A stretch of 64,000 nt of DNA from Soonwooa sp032078105 (GCA_046269235.1 JBJZOS010000011.1:1-64000), one strand, 5' to 3'; shown: positions 35,108 to 44,880, counted from the stretch's first letter. A program made the numbers and translations. The notes: generated from the sequence alone by a model not told the origin.

Positions 35108-35310
35108 TTTTTTTTTGTGATTTTTGAATTATAAAATTACCGCCTAAAATGTCAAAAATATGTTAATGACTTATGAAATAAAAGATAAAACTAAAGCCTA
35201 GAAATTTCGCGTCATAAAACTTAACCATAAAACCTCGCATAATAAATATCATGAAAGTCAGCTAAGGTATATATTTTGCAGGTCTCTTGGTATTCATAAA
35301 AAATTTTACA

Positions 35311-35853
35311 ATGAGTCAAAACTACACCAACCCGTACAAGTACTGGTATCTTCCGTTAATTACAGGGATTATTTTTATCTTTAGTGGACTATTCATTTTC
35401 CGTACACCTCTTACTTCTTATTTAGCATTATCGATGATATTTGCTGCCATCTTTTTTGTCACAGGTATCATGGAGGTTGTTAACGCCTTTAGCAACAGAC
35501 GATATCCTAACTGGGGATGGTCGCTAGCTGGAGGTATTGTTGATTTGCTTTTGGGGATTATGCTAATATCCTCACCTACTTTGAGTGCTACAATATTGCC
35601 GTTGTATGTTGGATTTACGATTTTGTTTCGATCGGTTATGGGTATAGGATCATCTTTAGCATTAAAAAAAATTGGAATTAAATCTTGGGGAACCGTGTTG
35701 ATTTTTAGTATTTTGGGATTATTATTTGCTATACTAATGATTGCAAATCCCGTTTTTGGAGGTTTAACAATTGTCTACTACACCGCTATTTCATTCATTA
35801 TGATAGGCGTTTTGCAAATCATGCTTGCTTTTGGATTGCAAAAACTTAAATAA
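35311..35853 (+). CDS. HdeD family (DUF308) membrane protein
   Basis: Integral membrane protein of 180 residues with six predicted membrane segments in three pairs, as in HdeD (acid resistance) and related DUF308 proteins. Repeated pattern: GIIFIFSGLFIF, FVTGIMEVVNAF, GIVDLLLGIMLISSP, GFTILFRSVMGI, FSILGLLFAILMIANP, SFIMIGVLQIMLAF. The ATG at 35311 (MSQNYTNPYKYW) is preferred to an in-frame TTG 24 bases earlier. Function in this organism unknown. Confidence 0.8.
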   Translation: MSQNYTNPYKYWYLPLITGIIFIFSGLFIFRTPLTSYLALSMIFAAIFFVTGIMEVVNAFSNRRYPNWGWSLAGGIVDLLLGIMLISSPTLSATILPLYVGFTILFRSVMGIGSSLALKKIGIKSWGTVLIFSILGLLFAILMIANPVFGGLTIVYYTAISFIMIGVLQIMLAFGLQKLK

Positions 35854-35871
35854 ATACAATCGTTTTTAAAC

Positions 35872-35905
35872 AAAAAACAGTCTCAACATATCGAGACTGT
35901 TTTTT
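35872..35905. terminator. bidirectional terminator between the HdeD-like gene and tpx
   Basis: AAAAAACAGTCTC (35872-35884) pairs with GAGACTGTTTTTT (35893-35905); converging genes. Confidence 0.85.
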
Positions 35906-36468
35906 TATTGTTTAATTGCTGCCAAAGCCCTTTCATAGTTAGGTTCTCGGCTAATGTCAGCGACTTGCTCTTCGTAGACGATTATGCCTTGCGGATTAAT
36001 AACAACCACTGCTCGACTTAGCAAACCTCGCGACGCGCCATCCATCATTTCGACGCCATAACGTTTTCCAAAATCGGTTCTAAAATCTGACAACATTACA
36101 ACATTTTTAATACCTTCTGCACCACAATAACGCTTTTGTGCAAAAGGCAAATCTTTAGAAATGCATAACACCGACGTATTGGGAAGATCGGCAGCCATCT
36201 CATTAAATTTTCTTACAGAAATCGAGCAAACGCCTGTATCAACACTCGGAAAAATATTTAGTATTGCATATTTCCCTTTATAACTCTCCAGAGTTTTGCT
36301 TTCCATTTTGTCATCTGTCAGTTCAAAATTAGGCGCGGCAGCACCAACATTAGGAAGTTTTGCAAACGTTTTTATTTCTTTACCACGCATTAAGACTGTG
36401 GATTGTTGGGCGTTTGCCAATCCAATAATCAGTAATAATATGAAACTTAATATTTTTAAAGCTTTCAT
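35905..36468 (-). CDS. tpx: thiol peroxidase (atypical 2-Cys peroxiredoxin) with signal peptide
   Basis: Peroxiredoxin that reduces hydroperoxides. The 187-residue product has the Tpx signature SVDTGVCSISVRKFNE with peroxidatic Cys81, and resolving Cys115 in RYCGAEGIK. It begins with a hydrophobic signal peptide (MKALKILSFILLLIIGLANAQ), so it should act outside the cytoplasm; the mature part is then about the normal Tpx length (167). The upstream gene (36528) codes for a lipoprotein; a weak hairpin lies between them. Confidence 0.9.
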   Translation of the reverse strand: MKALKILSFILLLIIGLANAQQSTVLMRGKEIKTFAKLPNVGAAAPNFELTDDKMESKTLESYKGKYAILNIFPSVDTGVCSISVRKFNEMAADLPNTSVLCISKDLPFAQKRYCGAEGIKNVVMLSDFRTDFGKRYGVEMMDGASRGLLSRAVVVINPQGIIVYEEQVADISREPNYERALAAIKQ

Positions 36469-36506
36469 TATTTTTTAAAATTTAAATCAAATTTAAAACA
36501 AAAAAA

Positions 36507-36520
36507 CTTCCTTTCGGAAG
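36507..36520 (-). terminator. possible weak terminator of the lipoprotein gene
   Basis: CTTCC, loop TTTC, GGAAG with a minus-strand T-run. The stem is only 5 bp, so read-through into tpx is possible. Confidence 0.5.
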
Positions 36521-36527
36521 CTTTAGT

Positions 36528-37145
36528 TTATTTTAATGAAGATGTATTAATCTCGCTCATCACAGCCTTTAGCTGATCAAGTGTATAACCTTCACCTTCT
36601 ATCTTTACTGCATAGCGGTTTTTTACTAGATACTGAATTTCCGATTCCATAATATCTCCATTTTTCTTCTCAGAAATGCTTGCTCGTACATTATTAAAAT
36701 TGGTCGTTTTCTCATAACCTTCTGCACTTGTTTTTTCTGATTCTGCTTTTAGTGCCATCATCAACATAGCAAGCATACCACTACCAGCTTCGCCTGCGCC
36801 GTCCATAATGCTAATCTCGACATTCTTATTGGCGTTGTCGCTATACTTTGCTTCTGCTGAAGCCAAACCCATCATAGAGATATCTCCTACTTTTATTTCG
36901 GTTCTTGCTAAGCCTAGTGAAGTGGTTGGAAAAATAGACTTTAATTCATCATTAGTTGCTGGTGTCGTTGTTTTTAACTCTTCCATTTTTTTCTCGATAT
37001 CATCCATTGATGCTGACAAGTTGTTGAGCGTTTTTGCACCGTTAACAACGTCCCCTATCGAAGTGGAAGTTTTCGCGTTAGCATCTTCATTTTTTTTACA
37101 AGCAACTAAGCTGACTACAGCCAATGCTAAAAATGTTTTTTTCAT
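36528..37145 (-). CDS. lipoprotein of unknown function
   Basis: Product of 205 residues. Lipobox SLVAC at residues 12-16, then KKNEDANAK. A helical, probably coiled region follows (LNNLSASMDDIEKKMEELK, about 42-60), then an alpha/beta part with Met-rich stretch MLAMLMMALKAESEK. Not recognised as a named family. Located just upstream of tpx on the same strand with a weak terminator between. Confidence 0.65.
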   Translation of the reverse strand: MKKTFLALAVVSLVACKKNEDANAKTSTSIGDVVNGAKTLNNLSASMDDIEKKMEELKTTTPATNDELKSIFPTTSLGLARTEIKVGDISMMGLASAEAKYSDNANKNVEISIMDGAGEAGSGMLAMLMMALKAESEKTSAEGYEKTTNFNNVRASISEKKNGDIMESEIQYLVKNRYAVKIEGEGYTLDQLKAVMSEINTSSLK

Positions 37146-37224
37146 AAATATATTTTTTTAGTGTGCCTAACAAATTTAGAACTTTTATTTTAAGCCTACC
37201 AACGAAACATCAATAATTAATCAT

Positions 37225-37258
37225 AAAAAATCGCTTCATAGGCTTGAAGCGGTTTTTT
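37225..37258 (-). terminator. terminator of the TonB-dependent receptor gene
   Basis: AATCGCTTCA pairs with TGAAGCGGTT around loop TAGGCT; A-run and T-run flank it. Confidence 0.75.
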
Positions 37259-37264
37259 ATGAAT

Positions 37265-39469
37265 TTAGAAACGATATTTTAAATTAAACCCTGAGTAGAA
37301 GTAAGCTTTACTTGGTCCAGGATTAACGTCTGTAAAGACATTATCATTGTTGTATTGATTGTCCTTATCGGTATCATTAATGCTATTTCCGTAGAATAAA
37401 AATGTATAGTTAATCTGATTGGTCAAATTATTACCCATCGCAAAAACATCCAAATCGAAATTTCCAAAACGCTGTTTGTAACCGATTTTAGAATTTAGCA
37501 GTCCAAAACTTTTAACCTTGTTAGAGTTGGCGAAATCTGTGTAGACCGTTCCCATGTAGTTAAATGTATTTTGCCAATACAGCCCAAAAGTAGTGTCAAA
37601 ATCTAAGCCCAGAGATACTTTTGACTTTGGTACACCAACCACCGATTTGTTATCATAATTCTGCACCGCTGCTGGTCCATTCGCCTCTTTAAGATAAGTA
37701 TTAAACTTTGAATATTTAAAGTCGTTATAAGTATAACTTAAGAAAGGTTGTACTTTTTTAAGAAAGCTACTTTTCGATTCGTAAACGTAGCCTATGCTAA
37801 GTTCAAAACCTTGGTTAGACTGATTTCCGGTATTTGCCCAATAAGAATAAGGCGTATTTTCAGCATTTGCCATCGTAGCTCGTAATTGGGTTAATTTGTT
37901 TTTAACATCGATATTAAACAAAGATACTTGATAGTCCATCGCGGTATCCAACAACAAGCCTTGCACACTAAAATCCCACATTTTCGCCTTCTCTGGGGTT
38001 AAGTTATCATTGGTCTGGTTAAGCCCAGAAATAAAGGACGTCGCCGACGTTGGGGCATTGTAACCTTCGCTGTAACTAAGATTGAATATCTGCTTTTTCC
38101 ATGTTTTTTGTAATGCAAAATGTGGCGTTGCAACGGCATCAAAACTTTTATTAAACGACAAGTTTTGACCTTTATAAAGATCAAGGCCATTAACAACAAA
38201 AAGTCCTGGCAAAGCTAACATATCTTGACGATTGTAGCTGATTTTGTTAACGCTAACACCCGCAAGAAACATCAAATCCCAAGGTTTGTAAGTTAATTTT
38301 TCAACAACAAAAACATTGGATTGATTGTTAATGATTTTAAAATAAGAACCTTCATACAAAGGTCTCAAAATAGGCGTTTCCGCAGGTTTCACACTTTTGA
38401 AACGCAAGTTTGTAATCAAAGATCGCGACTGTTGATACTCGACACCAAAATCGGTTTGGCTTTTAAAATTTCCGAAATCTTTGGTGTAATTAAAAACTGA
38501 TCGTAGGCCATAACTTGGTGCAGAATAGGTTTCGTAAGCGCCTGCTGCAATCCTATCGCTTGTCGTCCCCGTGTAGAAGACGCTTGTGTTATTGCTAAAA
38601 TTGTCGGTCATATTCCAGCTGTAGGCAATGCCGAGACGCGATGTAATGAACTTAGTCTTAGCGCCTCTTCGGATGTAGGCGGCATTTCCGTTATCGATTC
38701 CGTTATAATAATCCGCATACGAAATCTGCCCAGACACTTGCTCTAGCGAGTTGGCGTGTGATGCGAGAATATTTAATTTTTGGTTTTTATTAAGTTTGAC
38801 CTCGGACAAAATGTTGTAGAAATTTTTGATGCTTTTACCGTGTGGACGATAGCCATCGGTACCGATGTGTCCGTAGTTTGCGGTAATAGAATAGTTGTCT
38901 CCTACACTTGTCCAACTTGTAGAACTTTGTAAAGTTTTAAAAGAGCCTGCCAGAAATTGTTCTGACAACCTTGTTTCTTTTTTTGTTTCTGGTCGAGAAT
39001 AAAACTTAACAACACCGCCTGTTCCGCCGCCATAGACTGTTGCGGCAGGTCCTTTGATTACTTCAACATGATTGACAAGTCCAAAGTTGACATCATCCAA
39101 TACCGTTACGCCATCTGCGTTGGTTAATGGGACATTGTTCCAATACATTTTGATGCCCCAATTGTTAAATTTTTGGTCGTTACCATAACCTCGAAGAATG
39201 ACGCGTTGTCCTCCCATTATGGTTCTTTTCTCCATTTGTACGCCAGCAATGGTATTAAGCGATTGCTCGATAAAAGCTGGATTACTTCGTTCTAACTCAT
39301 AGTTCGACAGGTTTTCGGTAGCTTGTGCATTTTTTTTGAACTCTTCTCTTTCTTTAACGACTTTAGTACGCGAATGGATAACAATGCCGTCAATGAGATT
39401 TTCGTTTTCTTGCGCTGAAACAACCATTGAACTTAATAAAAAGATGGGTAATAAGTAGTTTTTTTTCAT
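37265..39469 (-). CDS. TonB-dependent outer-membrane receptor (FecA-like)
   Basis: Outer-membrane active transporter of 734 residues. Signal peptide to SAQ near residue 20; plug domain about 45-165 (VILRGYGNDQKFNNWGIKMY, then VEVIKGPAATVYGGGTGGVV); 22-strand barrel after it, ending in an aromatic residue (FNLKYRF). It lacks the carboxypeptidase-like N-terminal domain of SusC-type receptors, so a siderophore, metal or cofactor is a likelier substrate than a glycan. The plug resembles FecA/iron receptors. No dedicated ABC transporter adjoins it, so the substrate is undetermined. Confidence 0.88.
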   Translation of the reverse strand: MKKNYLLPIFLLSSMVVSAQENENLIDGIVIHSRTKVVKEREEFKKNAQATENLSNYELERSNPAFIEQSLNTIAGVQMEKRTIMGGQRVILRGYGNDQKFNNWGIKMYWNNVPLTNADGVTVLDDVNFGLVNHVEVIKGPAATVYGGGTGGVVKFYSRPETKKETRLSEQFLAGSFKTLQSSTSWTSVGDNYSITANYGHIGTDGYRPHGKSIKNFYNILSEVKLNKNQKLNILASHANSLEQVSGQISYADYYNGIDNGNAAYIRRGAKTKFITSRLGIAYSWNMTDNFSNNTSVFYTGTTSDRIAAGAYETYSAPSYGLRSVFNYTKDFGNFKSQTDFGVEYQQSRSLITNLRFKSVKPAETPILRPLYEGSYFKIINNQSNVFVVEKLTYKPWDLMFLAGVSVNKISYNRQDMLALPGLFVVNGLDLYKGQNLSFNKSFDAVATPHFALQKTWKKQIFNLSYSEGYNAPTSATSFISGLNQTNDNLTPEKAKMWDFSVQGLLLDTAMDYQVSLFNIDVKNKLTQLRATMANAENTPYSYWANTGNQSNQGFELSIGYVYESKSSFLKKVQPFLSYTYNDFKYSKFNTYLKEANGPAAVQNYDNKSVVGVPKSKVSLGLDFDTTFGLYWQNTFNYMGTVYTDFANSNKVKSFGLLNSKIGYKQRFGNFDLDVFAMGNNLTNQINYTFLFYGNSINDTDKDNQYNNDNVFTDVNPGPSKAYFYSGFNLKYRF

Positions 39470-39490
39470 TTAAGAATTTAATAAAGTAAA

Positions 39491-39520
39491 AAAAGCTAAA
39501 GTACTTCTACTCTAGCTTTT
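39491..39520 (-). terminator. terminator of the BNR-propeller gene
   Basis: AAAAGCTAAAGTA, loop CTTC, TACTCTAGCTTTT with one mismatch; A- and T-runs on both sides. Confidence 0.75.
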
Positions 39521-39542
39521 GTATAAAAATTTTTAATTTTAA

Positions 39543-42353
39543 TTATCGTTTAATGATAGCTGAAGAATAAAGCGTTTTACCATCTTGCATGACCTTAACA
39601 ACGTAATTACCTTTTAGTAAAGAATCGATAAAGAATTCTTCGTCGGACTTCACGCCTTTTTTAGTAAACACTAATTTACCAGATGCGTCATAAACCTCAA
39701 CATCTACTTTATCAGAAACTTTAGAATCGAATTTCACATTAATTGGCCCTCTGGTTGGGTTAGGATAAACTTTATTTTTTAACAAGTTGTGGTTGGTCTC
39801 ACCTGTCCCCATGGAGCTGTTGTCAATTCTTGTGGTGAAGGCTCCTCTACCATAAGATACAGCTAATATTGTCTTATCGGACGGTCTGTAATCGAAATGT
39901 GTGATCTTAAAGTTACCTAAACCGTTAGAATAGCGTCCCCAAGTTGGTGAGGGATCTTGGAAATTATCTGTCCCAAACACGCCTGAATGTGTACCAACAA
40001 TAACTTCGTTATTATTTTCTGGATTCATAAAGATGGCTCTAACTGGGATATCTGGAAGGTTACCTTCTTTAGAAAACCATGATGTACCACCATCTGTAGA
40101 ATAGAAAACACTATCAACATTAAAGTTAGAAACAACTACCATAATTTCATTTTCTGAGGCACCTAACTTGATATCAGACACGTTACCAGGGAACACATTA
40201 CTGAACAAAGTAACATTAGGTGTTGTATTAGCAGTTGTAACTTTATAAAGCTTACCAAGTGTTGTCCCAATAAATACCGTAGAACTTGTCGTTGTATATG
40301 GTGACACATATAGTCTTGATAAATTTTCTCCCGAAGCTGTATTAGCAATCGTTAATTGTGACCGCGTTAACTGTAAAGGTTGGGTGGCAAGTCCAGAAAT
40401 TCTGTTTAAACTAATAGTAGCCGCACCGTTAGAATTAGCATTGGTATATGCAATATCTAGATTTCGGTCTACCACTAACGGATTAATAAATTGTCCAGCA
40501 TTTTGCTGTGCAGAATTACTTATTAAATATGCAGTCCCTGTAGCATGAAACAAAATATGAAAGTTATAAACATAAGATGCTATAAGATATTTATCTTGAT
40601 CATCGTAAGCTGTAAAAGCACCATCTCCACCATAAACAACAGAATCATTATAAAAATTATTAGCTAAAGGAGCCCCAGAAAGCATCGGCGTACCATTATC
40701 TTGTGCACCAAGAATCATCTCTTCATTATTATAGGATGCAACAGGATTTAAAGTACCATGGTAGAATTGTGTAATATTAAACCTCTTATTACGCATTTGT
40801 ACGGCATTACTTCCTACCAGATTATTTTTGTTGGAAGCAAAAAAGAATCCGCCATCATTTCCCATGACAAATTGACTAGGATTTTTAGGATTAAATACCA
40901 AAGCATGTTGATCCGCGTGTACGGTAGAAATATTAGCACTTGCTAACGCATTATTATTCGACCATTTTGTATATTGCGTCCAGGTTGCGCCGCCGTCTGT
41001 CGATTTGTAAGAATCTACACCTCCAACATAAAGAATGTCATCATTTTGAGGATCAGTTTCTATTACTAAATCATAAAAAGATTGCCCTCTAGTGAAATCA
41101 TTAGCAGGCTGTCCCGTATCAATTGGTTTTGGTAATGTAATGCCAGATCCGGCAACATTTGTAGAAATCCAAGTTGTGCCACCATCCGTTGTTTTTACAA
41201 TTCGTACTGGCTCACTAGTCGTTGCACCTTGCATTAATGCGTAAGCCTTTTGAGGATTAGTCTCAGAAACTTCTACCATAACACGAGCACCAACGTTACC
41301 TACATCGTACACTTTTGTAAAAGTCGCACCAAAATCTGTAGATTTGAAAATTTTACCACCCGACGTCTGTCCACTATAGCTACTTCTTCTTGTTGCTACC
41401 CAAATTGCATTGTCCTTACCAACTTCTATATCTTGAATGTTATAGCCATTACTTGCATTCCAAAGTAGATTATTAAGCTTCGTAAAATTAACACCATCTG
41501 TCGATTTATACAGCCCAGATTGTCCGATACCCATAAAAGCCATAGCATCGCTCAGATAAGTTCCGGAAACCCCAGCATAAACTTCGGACACGCCATTATT
41601 ATTAACGACTCTTATCGATGGGATATGGTGATTACCATTCTTTACATTACCGGAAATCGCCCCTTCAAATGTAAATATTTGATTCCAAGTTTGTCCACCA
41701 TCAGTTGTTTTCCAAATACCTTGCCCACTAATATCTCCTGTCTCCACTTCACCTGTACCAACATAAAAAATTTGAGAATTGTTAGGATCCGAGACAATAC
41801 AAGAGATCGACGTATTAGCCCAGAAGCTGTCTACCAAAGTCCATTCAGAATTAGAATCTGTAATATCATTGTTATACCAAAGTCCGCCAGATACGCCACC
41901 AGCCCACACTTTTTTACCACTAGCATCATTGGGATCAAACATAATCCCACGTATTCTTCCACCAATATCGTAAGGTCCTCTTTCTGTCCATTGGTTAGGG
42001 ATAGCTTTGTTGGCACCCGGTAATGCACCGCCAAATATCTCTAGATCGCGGTCCGCTTTGTACTTTCCAGCTTTAATGTCTTTCTCAAGGTTAACATAGT
42101 TCTGGTTATGCAATTGTCCTGTATTAGGATCCATTGTAGCAATATACTCTGCTAGATTGTACTCTTCAGGTGGTTTTTGATGATTATCTTTCGCAAACTG
42201 AATATCTTTTTGATGCAGCTTCATTGCATCTTGGATGTGTTTAATATATTTTTCGTTTATCTTAGTATTAACTTGCTTAGGTTGAGTCTGTTGTGCCGTT
42301 AAATAAAGTGAAGCAACGGACAAACTAACTCCAAGAATAATTTTAAGTTTCAT
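39543..42353 (-). CDS. large secreted BNR/sortilin-type beta-propeller protein with T9SS sorting domain
   Basis: Product of 936 residues with signal peptide (ends near YLTAQ). Many Asp-box/BNR repeats of the form KTTDGGQTWNQI, KSTDFGATFTKV, KTTDGGTTWIS, KSTDGGATWTQY, YSTDGGTSWFS are spread from about residue 210 to 790, as in the VPS10/sortilin and xyloglucanase-like ten-blade propellers. A T9SS domain begins near residue 865 with KVYPNPTRGPINV. No catalytic residues can be named by eye; it may be an adhesin or polymer-binding protein as well as a hydrolase. Stand-alone gene. Confidence 0.85.
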   Translation of the reverse strand: MKLKIILGVSLSVASLYLTAQQTQPKQVNTKINEKYIKHIQDAMKLHQKDIQFAKDNHQKPPEEYNLAEYIATMDPNTGQLHNQNYVNLEKDIKAGKYKADRDLEIFGGALPGANKAIPNQWTERGPYDIGGRIRGIMFDPNDASGKKVWAGGVSGGLWYNNDITDSNSEWTLVDSFWANTSISCIVSDPNNSQIFYVGTGEVETGDISGQGIWKTTDGGQTWNQIFTFEGAISGNVKNGNHHIPSIRVVNNNGVSEVYAGVSGTYLSDAMAFMGIGQSGLYKSTDGVNFTKLNNLLWNASNGYNIQDIEVGKDNAIWVATRRSSYSGQTSGGKIFKSTDFGATFTKVYDVGNVGARVMVEVSETNPQKAYALMQGATTSEPVRIVKTTDGGTTWISTNVAGSGITLPKPIDTGQPANDFTRGQSFYDLVIETDPQNDDILYVGGVDSYKSTDGGATWTQYTKWSNNNALASANISTVHADQHALVFNPKNPSQFVMGNDGGFFFASNKNNLVGSNAVQMRNKRFNITQFYHGTLNPVASYNNEEMILGAQDNGTPMLSGAPLANNFYNDSVVYGGDGAFTAYDDQDKYLIASYVYNFHILFHATGTAYLISNSAQQNAGQFINPLVVDRNLDIAYTNANSNGAATISLNRISGLATQPLQLTRSQLTIANTASGENLSRLYVSPYTTTSSTVFIGTTLGKLYKVTTANTTPNVTLFSNVFPGNVSDIKLGASENEIMVVVSNFNVDSVFYSTDGGTSWFSKEGNLPDIPVRAIFMNPENNNEVIVGTHSGVFGTDNFQDPSPTWGRYSNGLGNFKITHFDYRPSDKTILAVSYGRGAFTTRIDNSSMGTGETNHNLLKNKVYPNPTRGPINVKFDSKVSDKVDVEVYDASGKLVFTKKGVKSDEEFFIDSLLKGNYVVKVMQDGKTLYSSAIIKR

Positions 42354-42477
42354 AATTACTTTTTTTTAGCTTACGCAAAAATAGAAATTTAATAACATAA
42401 TACAACTAACATAAAATAAAACCCTAAAATATTCTAATATATACTTAAAAATAATCAATAATAAAAAAACATTTTTG

Positions 42478-42924
42478 CTATTGCGGCAAATCTCCCGTTA
42501 TAACGGAATGATTAGCAGCAGATTGAGAGTCTTTAATTTTAATTTTTTTCTGAATTAATTTATTATTCTTAACTTTTTTAAAAACTAGAAACACTTGATT
42601 TTCACCCAAAGTATTACCAGCAGACGGATTAGGACGATCTGTGGTAGGAAAATTATCTTGCCCTGACAACAAAATAGCATTAAGTGAAAGATTATCTTTA
42701 TTAAAAGATTTTGTCAAATTAATAGTCTTATCACCAACTAAAAAATATAGTGGTTCTAGCTTTTTATTTTCTTTAATCGTCACCGTTAACCATTCTTGGC
42801 GAGCTTCTTCTCGACCACCAATCATCACTTTACGCTCAGCATTAACAATCTTTACACACTGCGCTAGGCTGTACGCAGTGCAACAAAAACTCATCAAAAG
42901 TGCTATTTTAAAAAAGGACTTCAT
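42478..42924 (-). CDS. exported protein of unknown function
   Basis: Product of 148 residues, family not recognised. Signal peptide MKSFFKIALLMSFCCTAYSL, cut near SLAQ. The mature part is predicted mixed alpha/beta with Lys-rich C-terminal half; no known motif. Divergent from the ECF sigma factor gene, separated by about 100 bases. Confidence 0.55.
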   Translation of the reverse strand: MKSFFKIALLMSFCCTAYSLAQCVKIVNAERKVMIGGREEARQEWLTVTIKENKKLEPLYFLVGDKTINLTKSFNKDNLSLNAILLSGQDNFPTTDRPNPSAGNTLGENQVFLVFKKVKNNKLIQKKIKIKDSQSAANHSVITGDLPQ

Positions 42925-43026
42925 TTATTTTTTATTTGATGTTAAATTTAATCATTTTTACTGCTTCAAAATTTATTTTGTAACATTTTAAAGAATCAGT
43001 CACTAACCTTGTGAGAACTAAAATAA

Positions 43027-43521
43027 ATGACAACTCTAGAATCTGAGTTTTTACTAAAAATCGACAAGCATAAGGGCATCATTTTCAAAATTTCGAAAAT
43101 GTATATGGACAATCGAGAAGATCAGGAAGATCTTTTCCAGGAGATTACATTTCAGGTTTGGAAGGCTTTTTCGAGTTTTAAGGGCGAAAGCGAATTTTCG
43201 ACTTGGCTCTATCGTGTGGCGCTCAACACCGCTATTGTATTTTTAAAATCAGAGAAAAGAAGAAGCTTTATCGACAATGTAGAAGTCTCAAATTTTAAAA
43301 TTGAACAAGAAGATTACAACCACGAAAAAGAAGAGAAACTACAAAAAATGTACGAAGCCATCCAACAACTTAATCCTATTGACAAAGCTTTTATCTTCTA
43401 TTATCTTGAAGATTTTTCGGGAAAAGAGATTGCACAACAAATGGGTATTTCCGAAGGCAATGTCCGTGTAAAAATGAATCGTGCAAAGAATAAGTTAAAA
43501 GACATTTTATCTAATCCATAA
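43027..43521 (+). CDS. ECF-type RNA polymerase sigma factor
   Basis: Alternative sigma-70 family factor of 164 residues. Region 2 covers about 15-85 (DNREDQEDLFQEITFQVWKA, then FSTWLYRVALNTA), and region 4 about 105-160 (NPIDKAFIFYYLEDFSGKEI with the helix-turn-helix IAQQMGISEGNVRVKMNRAK). The next gene, 11 bases downstream, codes for a membrane protein that is a candidate anti-sigma factor. Target promoters unknown. Confidence 0.9.
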   Translation: MTTLESEFLLKIDKHKGIIFKISKMYMDNREDQEDLFQEITFQVWKAFSSFKGESEFSTWLYRVALNTAIVFLKSEKRRSFIDNVEVSNFKIEQEDYNHEKEEKLQKMYEAIQQLNPIDKAFIFYYLEDFSGKEIAQQMGISEGNVRVKMNRAKNKLKDILSNP

Positions 43522-43532
43522 AATACAAAGAA

Positions 43533-44126
43533 ATGAATATAGATGAACTAAAAAACATTTGGGATCATGACGAAAGCAAAAACACCCCAGAAGTCAGCCT
43601 ACAACAAAGAAAAAGCCTCAATCTACCTTTAGAAAAGATTCGTCGCAATATGCGTTGGGAGTTTTGGTCAAGCCTAATACTTTTAGCCTTTGTATTGGTT
43701 GCCATATGGGGAATCCAAATGCCATTTCGCTTCCGACTGTATTTAGAAATTTTGGTCGCTGCAATGACCTTGGTCACCTTCTTTTTCTATGCTAAATTTT
43801 TCAAACTATATAAAGAAATCAGCAATCCCGAATTAGAAACTTTAACATCATTAAAAGATTTGTTGACACAGTTTAATCTTAACAAACAATATTATCTGTC
43901 GTTCTACATCAGCTTTGTGCCATTTTTGGTTGGTGAAATGATTATTGTTATCGAATCTATTCCAAAATCTAGAGATTTGCCCGACTTAGCGTTAGCCCTT
44001 TATTTTGTGGGATCAATCTTGGCTGGACTTCTATTTTTATGGCTTATCGGTAAATTCTGGTTTCAATATTATTACGGAAAATATATTGATAAAGTTGAAA
44101 AACTTGTCGAAGAATTACAAGCTTAA
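43533..44126 (+). CDS. membrane protein paired with the ECF sigma factor (candidate anti-sigma)
   Basis: Product of 197 residues. A soluble N-terminal 45 residues (MNIDELKNIWDHDESKN, the kind of start seen in sigma-linked proteins of Bacteroidota) precedes four predicted membrane segments (about 47-65, 69-90, 118-140, 153-175) and a short charged tail. No zinc-binding HxxxCxxC motif is present, so it is not a classical ZAS anti-sigma factor. The role as sigma regulator is inferred only from the 11-base spacing and shared transcript. Confidence 0.6.
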   Translation: MNIDELKNIWDHDESKNTPEVSLQQRKSLNLPLEKIRRNMRWEFWSSLILLAFVLVAIWGIQMPFRFRLYLEILVAAMTLVTFFFYAKFFKLYKEISNPELETLTSLKDLLTQFNLNKQYYLSFYISFVPFLVGEMIIVIESIPKSRDLPDLALALYFVGSILAGLLFLWLIGKFWFQYYYGKYIDKVEKLVEELQA

Positions 44127-44138
44127 TTGTTAAATATG

Positions 44139-44166
44139 AAGCGCGATGTCCAAGGACCTCGCGCTT
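44139..44166. terminator. bidirectional terminator after the sigma factor operon
   Basis: AAGCGCGATGTC (44139-44150) pairs with GGACCTCGCGCTT region (44155-44166) with one mismatch; T-run follows. Confidence 0.85.
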
Positions 44167-44175
44167 TTTTTATTC

Positions 44176-44880
44176 TTATTGTTTGGCTTCTGTATAACTT
44201 TGGAAAGCCTGTTCGACACTTTCATATTTCCCTTTAAAATCTGAGATTGGAGAATCTTGAATGATATGTCCTTTATGAATCAAAATCACTCGTGAGCAAA
44301 GCGCTTCCACCTCTTGCATGATGTGCGTTGACAAAATCACGGTTTTTTCTTTCCCAATTTCTTTAATCACATTTCGGATTTCCACAATTTGATTAGGATC
44401 TAGACCGTTAGTTGGCTCATCCAAAATCAATAAATCTGGTTGATGAAGAATGGCTTGTGCAAGACCAACACGCTGTTTGTAACCTTTAGAAAGTTGACTT
44501 ATTTTCTTCGATTTTTCAGGTGTTATCCCAACCAATTCGATCACCTCGTCTACTCTATTTTTTTTGATACGGTGGATGTTCGCCACAAACTGAAGATACT
44601 CTTTCACAAACATTTCTTGATAAAGAGGATTATTTTCTGGGAGAAAACCAATCTTCTTTTTGCTTTCAATATCGTGCGTTGTAATGTCTTTTTGATCTAA
44701 TAAAATTTGACCTTCGTCAATCTTCAAAGCGCCAACAATAGATTTCATCAACGTTGACTTCCCTGCACCATTTGGACCAAGAAGTCCAATAATTTCATTT
44801 TTATTAATTGAAATATTAACATCATTAAGTGCCACTTGGTCACCAAAATTCTTCGTCAGATTTATAATATCTAAAGTCAT
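44176..44880 (-). CDS. ABC transporter ATP-binding protein, GldA-like
   Basis: ATPase subunit of 234 residues. Walker A GPNGAGKST (residues 35-43), ABC signature LSKGYKQRVGLAQ, Walker B LLILDEPTNGLD, H-loop LSTHIMQEVE. The text HNPLY-like region (NNPLYQEMFVKEYLQFVA) and DPNQIVEIRN match GldA, the ATPase linked with gliding motility in flavobacteria. Flavobacterial GldA is longer (around 300 residues, from memory); this one ends soon after the nucleotide-binding domain, and no permease gene adjoins it. So GldA-like is as far as the call goes. Confidence 0.8.
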   Translation of the reverse strand: MTLDIINLTKNFGDQVALNDVNISINKNEIIGLLGPNGAGKSTLMKSIVGALKIDEGQILLDQKDITTHDIESKKKIGFLPENNPLYQEMFVKEYLQFVANIHRIKKNRVDEVIELVGITPEKSKKISQLSKGYKQRVGLAQAILHQPDLLILDEPTNGLDPNQIVEIRNVIKEIGKEKTVILSTHIMQEVEALCSRVILIHKGHIIQDSPISDFKGKYESVEQAFQSYTEAKQ

